In this document: piece after piece, positions 23,243 through 26,083 of the stretch | Layout of the letters: every line of letters starts with the position of its first letter | How positions within the stretch are numbered: the first letter of the stretch is position 1 | Source of the DNA: CAZNMF01 sp035547155 | GTDB taxonomy: Bacteria; Acidobacteriota; Vicinamibacteria; Vicinamibacterales; SCN-69-37 | Assembly: GCA_035547155.1 (NCBI GenBank) | Contig: DASZVJ010000226.1 | Coordinates: 1 to 26,083 of the forward strand | Length of the DNA: 26,083 nt | Direction of reading: 5' to 3' | Notes under the pieces: generated by a model | Told to the model about the DNA's origin: nothing | Seen by the model: only the letters and a program-made list of their open reading frames with translations | Database searches by the model: none | Translations under genes and position numbers: made by a program

Positions 23243-24396
23243 GCCGCGCCCCCGGGCACGAGCACGGCCACGGCATGCGCGGCGATTGCCTCGCCGCGGC
23301 CGGTCGCATCCACGCCCTCGTTGGTCTTGGCCTTGACGCTGACCTGCCCGGCGTCCACGCCGAGCGCCGTCGCCAGTCGCGCGCGGATCTCCGGCAGATG
23401 CGGACCGAGCTTCGGCCGCTCGAGGATGACGGTCACGTCCGCGCTGATCGGACGCCAGCCGAGCTGCGCGACGATCGCCACGGCTCGCGCCAACAGATCC
23501 AGCCCGGGCGCGTCCTTCCACTGCGGCTCGCTGTTCGGAAAATGCTGGCCGATGTCACCGGCAACGGCCGCGCCGAAGATGGCATCCGTCAACGCGTGAC
23601 AGACGACGTCGCCGTCGGAGTGCCCGAGCGGTCCCTTGTCGAACGGCACGACCACGCCGGCGAGCACGAGCGCGCGATCGGCGACGAGCCGGTGCAGGTC
23701 GTAGCCCGTACCGACACGCGGCACCGGCGCGAGCATCGCGCGCGCCGCCGCCAGGTCGTCTGCCGTCGTGATCTTCATGTTGCGCTCGTCTCCCTGCACG
23801 ACCTCGACGCGATGTCCGGCGCGCTCGGCCAGCATCGCTTCATCGGTCGCGTCCACGCCCGAGGCGCCCAACGCGACGGCATCGTCCAACACCGATCGCC
23901 GAAAGCCCTGCGGCGTCTGCGCGAGCCAGATCTCGTCGCGCGGAATCGTCTCCGACACGAGCCGTTGTCCCGCCGCCACACGTTTCACGGTGTCGCGCGA
24001 GGGCACCGCGGGCACCACGGCGCCCGTGCGCTCGACCGCGTCGATGACGCGATCGATCAGCGCGGCATCCGCAAACGGCCGCGCCGCGTCATGGATCAGG
24101 ACGCGATCGATCTCCGACGGCAGAGCGGCCAGGCCCGCACACACCGAGTCCTGCCGGCGCTCGCCGCCGGCCACGTACTGACACGGACGCGTCGTCTCAC
24201 CGACCAACGTCGGCCCGAAGCCGACGAGATCGGGCGGCAGGACGACGACGAGCGATCGCGTGGCGTGATGCCGATCGAACGCGGCGACGCTGCGCTGCAG
24301 GATCGTGCGTCCGCCAAGATCGAGCAGCTGTTTGGGAATCGCGCCGCCGAGCCGCTGACCGCGACCTCCAGCGACGACGATGACGCCGACAGACAT
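23239..24396 (-). CDS. ispDF: Bifunctional IspD/IspF (MEP isoprenoid pathway)
   Basis: This 385-residue fusion has IspD (about 1-225), which makes CDP-methylerythritol, and IspF (about 228-385), which forms the cyclodiphosphate. IspD shows VAGGRGQRLGGAIPKQLLDL, VLIHDAARPF and a D-A-T-D-E-A-M-L motif. IspF shows RVGTGYDLHRL (metal-binding D-x-H), GHSDGDVVCHALTDAIFGA, DIGQHFPNS and TNEGVDATGRGEAIAAHA. No stop separates the domains. Separate IspD and IspF are commoner; fusions occur in alpha- and epsilonproteobacteria and other lineages, where IspE completes the pathway. The ATG at 24396 has no Shine-Dalgarno: the upstream bases are pyrimidine-rich (TCTCTTCTTCT). An octamer array lies upstream, after the PIN/TRAM gene. 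Confidence 0.95.
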   Translation of the reverse strand: MSVGVIVVAGGRGQRLGGAIPKQLLDLGGRTILQRSVAAFDRHHATRSLVVVLPPDLVGFGPTLVGETTRPCQYVAGGERRQDSVCAGLAALPSEIDRVLIHDAARPFADAALIDRVIDAVERTGAVVPAVPSRDTVKRVAAGQRLVSETIPRDEIWLAQTPQGFRRSVLDDAVALGASGVDATDEAMLAERAGHRVEVVQGDERNMKITTADDLAAARAMLAPVPRVGTGYDLHRLVADRALVLAGVVVPFDKGPLGHSDGDVVCHALTDAIFGAAVAGDIGQHFPNSEPQWKDAPGLDLLARAVAIVAQLGWRPISADVTVILERPKLGPHLPEIRARLATALGVDAGQVSVKAKTNEGVDATGRGEAIAAHAVAVLVPGGAA

Positions 24397-24414
24397 AGAA
24401 GAAGAGATTGTAAC

Positions 24415-24492
24415 GGGGACCAGGGGACCAAGGGACCAAGGGACCAAGGGACCAAGGGGCCAGGGGACGAAGGGACCAGGGGACGAAGGGGA
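24415..24492 (-). repeat. Octamer tandem array, GGGACCAA-type
   Basis: About nine 8-nt units in register (CAAGGGAC, CAGGGGAC, GAAGGGAC and CAAGGGGC variants on the plus strand) fill the spacer between the PIN/TRAM gene and ispDF. Four consecutive central units are nearly identical, indicating recent slippage or selection. It ends about 20 bases before the ispDF start. Confidence 0.8.
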
Positions 24493-24500
24493 AGATGTCG

Positions 24501-24520
24501 GCCGGGTCTTCAGACCCGGC
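24501..24520 (-). other. Hairpin after PIN/TRAM gene
   Basis: A perfect 8-bp stem (GCCGGGTC/GACCCGGC, four-base loop) lies ten bases after the PIN/TRAM stop and directly before the octamer array. No T-run follows. It resembles the stop-hairpin-array order at rplK. Confidence 0.6.
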
Positions 24521-24530
24521 GAATCATCCG

Positions 24531-25595
24531 CTACGCGTTGGCGGCCGGACGCGGCCGCCGGCCGGTGTCGTGTCCTTCGGACTTGGCCGGCGCGCCTTCC
24601 GTCGATCCGCCCGTCTCCACGTGGCGCCCGAAGATCATCCGGCCCGCCGTCGTCTGCAGCACGCTGGTGACGACGATGTCGAGGTTGCGGCCGATGCGGC
24701 TTCGCGCGTTGTCCACCACCACCATCGTGCCGTCGTCGAGGTACGCCACGCCCTGGTTGTATTCCTTGCCTTCCTTGAGGATGAACACGTTCATCACTTC
24801 GCCGGGCAGCACGACCGGCTTCAGCGCGTTGGCGAGCTCGTTGATGTTGAGCACTTCGACGCCGCGCAGCTGGGCGACTTTGTTGAGATTGAAGTCGTTC
24901 GTCACGATCTTGCCGAGCAGCGATCGCGCCAGCTCGATCAATTTCATGTCGACTTCCTTGACGGCCGGGAAATCCAGCTCGGAGATCAGCACCTCGACGC
25001 CGGACATCTTCTGGATGCGATGCAGGATGTCGAGGCCGCGGCGCCCGCGGTTGCGCTTGAGCGAGTCCGACGAGTCCGCAACGAACTGCAGCTCCTTCAG
25101 CACGAACTGCGGCACGACGAGCGTCCCGTCGAGAAATCCCGTCTCGACGATGTCGGCGACGCGGCCGTCGATGATGACGCTCGTGTCGAGGATGCGGTAG
25201 CGCTTCTGCGGACGCGCATCCTGGAAGAGCGACACGAACTTCGACGGCTCGAGCCACTCGCCCTTGCGAATGCCCATCACCAGGCCGAGGTACGGCAGGA
25301 CGACGATGATGAGGCCGTGGAGAAAGCGGACCTGATTGCTCGCCGTATCGGCCCAGAACAGCGCTGTGCCGAGCATTTTCGCAATCGTCAGGCCGAGGCT
25401 GAAGCCCAACAGGCCGCCGAGCAGATTGGTAACGGCCGCATCCCGCAGCCGCGTCTCGGCGGCGATGATGAGCGCCGCGACGCTGAGCCCGAGGAGAACG
25501 TTGTAGATGAGGGGGCCATCGATCGGCTGGATGAGCGTTGCCGAGTAGACGACAACGGCGGCGAACAAGGCCCGCACGAACAGGAAGCCGCGCAC
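24531..25595 (-). CDS. YacL-like PIN and TRAM domain membrane protein
   Basis: This 354-residue protein has four N-terminal membrane helices (about 4-24, 30-46, 56-80 and 90-110), a PIN ribonuclease domain (about 132-250) and a TRAM domain (about 260-325). PIN acidic residues are visible in ILDTSVIIDGRVADI (D137, D143), VLKELQ (E169) and VTNDFNLN (D234). The tail after 325 is low-complexity. Such proteins are thought to be membrane-bound RNases, but the substrate is unknown. The start is GTG at 25595 with a weak ribosome site; an ATG eight bases upstream is out of frame. It lies 23 bp after radA, as yacL follows radA-disA in B. subtilis, though no disA is seen here. Confidence 0.9.
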   Translation of the reverse strand: MRGFLFVRALFAAVVVYSATLIQPIDGPLIYNVLLGLSVAALIIAAETRLRDAAVTNLLGGLLGFSLGLTIAKMLGTALFWADTASNQVRFLHGLIIVVLPYLGLVMGIRKGEWLEPSKFVSLFQDARPQKRYRILDTSVIIDGRVADIVETGFLDGTLVVPQFVLKELQFVADSSDSLKRNRGRRGLDILHRIQKMSGVEVLISELDFPAVKEVDMKLIELARSLLGKIVTNDFNLNKVAQLRGVEVLNINELANALKPVVLPGEVMNVFILKEGKEYNQGVAYLDDGTMVVVDNARSRIGRNLDIVVTSVLQTTAGRMIFGRHVETGGSTEGAPAKSEGHDTGRRPRPAANA

Positions 25596-25618
25596 AGCGG
25601 CATTTTAGCCCGGATCGG

Positions 25619-26083
25619 CTAGAGCAGCGCGTCAAGCGCCTCGCCGACGGTGCGCACGCCGATGACTTCGATCGAGGCAGGCACGTCGGATGGCGCGATG
25701 TTGCCATCCGGCAGCACGCATCGTGCAAAACCCATCTGTGCAGCTTCGCGCACGCGCAGCGCGGCCTGTGTCGCCGCGCGCACTTCACCTGCGAGCCCGA
25801 CCTCGCCGAAAACGACGACGTCGGACGGAATGGGACGATTGCGAAGACTCGACGCGACGGCGAGCAGGACCGCAAGGTCGGCAGCGGGCTCGTCCACGCG
25901 CATGCCGCCCGCCACGTTGACGAACACATCGTCGGTCATCAAGCCGAGGCCGGCGCGCTTGTCGAGCACCGCGAGCAAGAGCGCGAGACGATTGGGATCG
26001 AGACCGTTGGCCGTGCGTCGCGCGTTGCCGTACGTCGCGGTCGTCACGAGCGCCTGCACTTCGACGAGGATCGGCCGCGAGCC
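25619..26083 (-). CDS. radA: DNA repair protein RadA/Sms, C-terminal part
   Basis: The frame is open from the right edge to a stop at 25619 (154 residues visible). It begins GSRPILVEVQALV and continues YGNARRTANGLDPNRLALLL, the RadA Lon-protease-like C-terminal domain. DDVFVNVAGGMRVDEPAADL and VVVFGEVGLAGEVR follow. The N-terminal zinc finger, RecA-like ATPase core and KNRFG motif lie outside the window. RadA aids branch migration in recombinational repair. The track-like GTG at 26059 is internal, not a start. Confidence 0.95.
   Translation of the reverse strand, partial: GSRPILVEVQALVTTATYGNARRTANGLDPNRLALLLAVLDKRAGLGLMTDDVFVNVAGGMRVDEPAADLAVLLAVASSLRNRPIPSDVVVFGEVGLAGEVRAATQAALRVREAAQMGFARCVLPDGNIAPSDVPASIEVIGVRTVGEALDALL

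Noticed and set aside
23239..25929. A single 896-codon frame covering ispDF and upstream DNA
   Set aside because: The part upstream of 24396 is out of frame with the clear PIN/TRAM gene and passes through the octamer array; real ispDF starts at MSVGVIVVAGG.

Overview
The window is GC-rich, densely coded chromosomal DNA from a free-living bacterium. It carries the transcription/translation super-cluster radA (partial) - PIN/TRAM - ispDF - gltX - rlmB - four tRNAs - tuf - rpmG - tRNA-Trp - secE - nusG - rplK - rplA - rplJ - rplL - rpoB - rpoC, all on the minus strand (about 6.1-26.1 kb), preceded by a mixed accessory block (1-6.1 kb). Protein character (an RpoB with an eight-cysteine insertion, an EF-Tu with a non-canonical switch I) and the TTCGAA-rich spacers make me favour Acidobacteriota, possibly Vicinamibacteria. 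That is inference from memory, not a database result.

Region 1-6.1 kb: the start of a Gfo/Idh/MocA oxidoreductase and a DUF998-type membrane protein (minus strand); a three-gene plus-strand operon encoding a secreted EF-hand protein, an ApbE-DUF2271 fusion and a PepSY-type membrane protein, suggesting a periplasmic flavin/metal redox module; an AbrB/MazE-type antitoxin with no recognisable toxin; and two class I SAM-dependent methyltransferases (minus strand).

Region 6.1-18 kb: the rpoBC/ribosomal stalk operon, read right to left as secE, nusG, rplK, rplA, rplJ, rplL, rpoB, rpoC. It ends in an intrinsic terminator at 6146-6190. A hairpin with a T-run between rplL and rpoB looks like the attenuator that lowers polymerase synthesis relative to ribosomal proteins.

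Region 18-21 kb: tRNA-Thr(UGU)-Tyr(GUA)-Gly(UCC)-Thr(GGU)-tuf, the same order as the E. coli thrU-tyrU-glyT-thrT-tufB operon, followed by rpmG and tRNA-Trp. A plausible extended -10 promoter lies just upstream of the first tRNA. All five tRNAs encode their CCA end.

Region 21-26 kb: radA, a YacL-like PIN/TRAM protein, fused ispDF, gltX and rlmB, tightly packed. The last three overlap by GTGA junctions. This order mirrors the B. subtilis radA-disA-yacL-ispD-ispF-gltX-...-rlmB arm, without disA and the cys genes.

The most unusual feature is not a gene. Nearly every spacer in the minus-strand operons holds a short degenerate array of 7- or 8-nt units, beginning within a few bases of the upstream stop codon or just after a hairpin. 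There is a heptamer family (GTTCGAA/CTTCGAA) at six spacers, an octamer family (GTCATCGG-like) at two and another octamer family (GGGACCAA) at one. I know of no described function for them.
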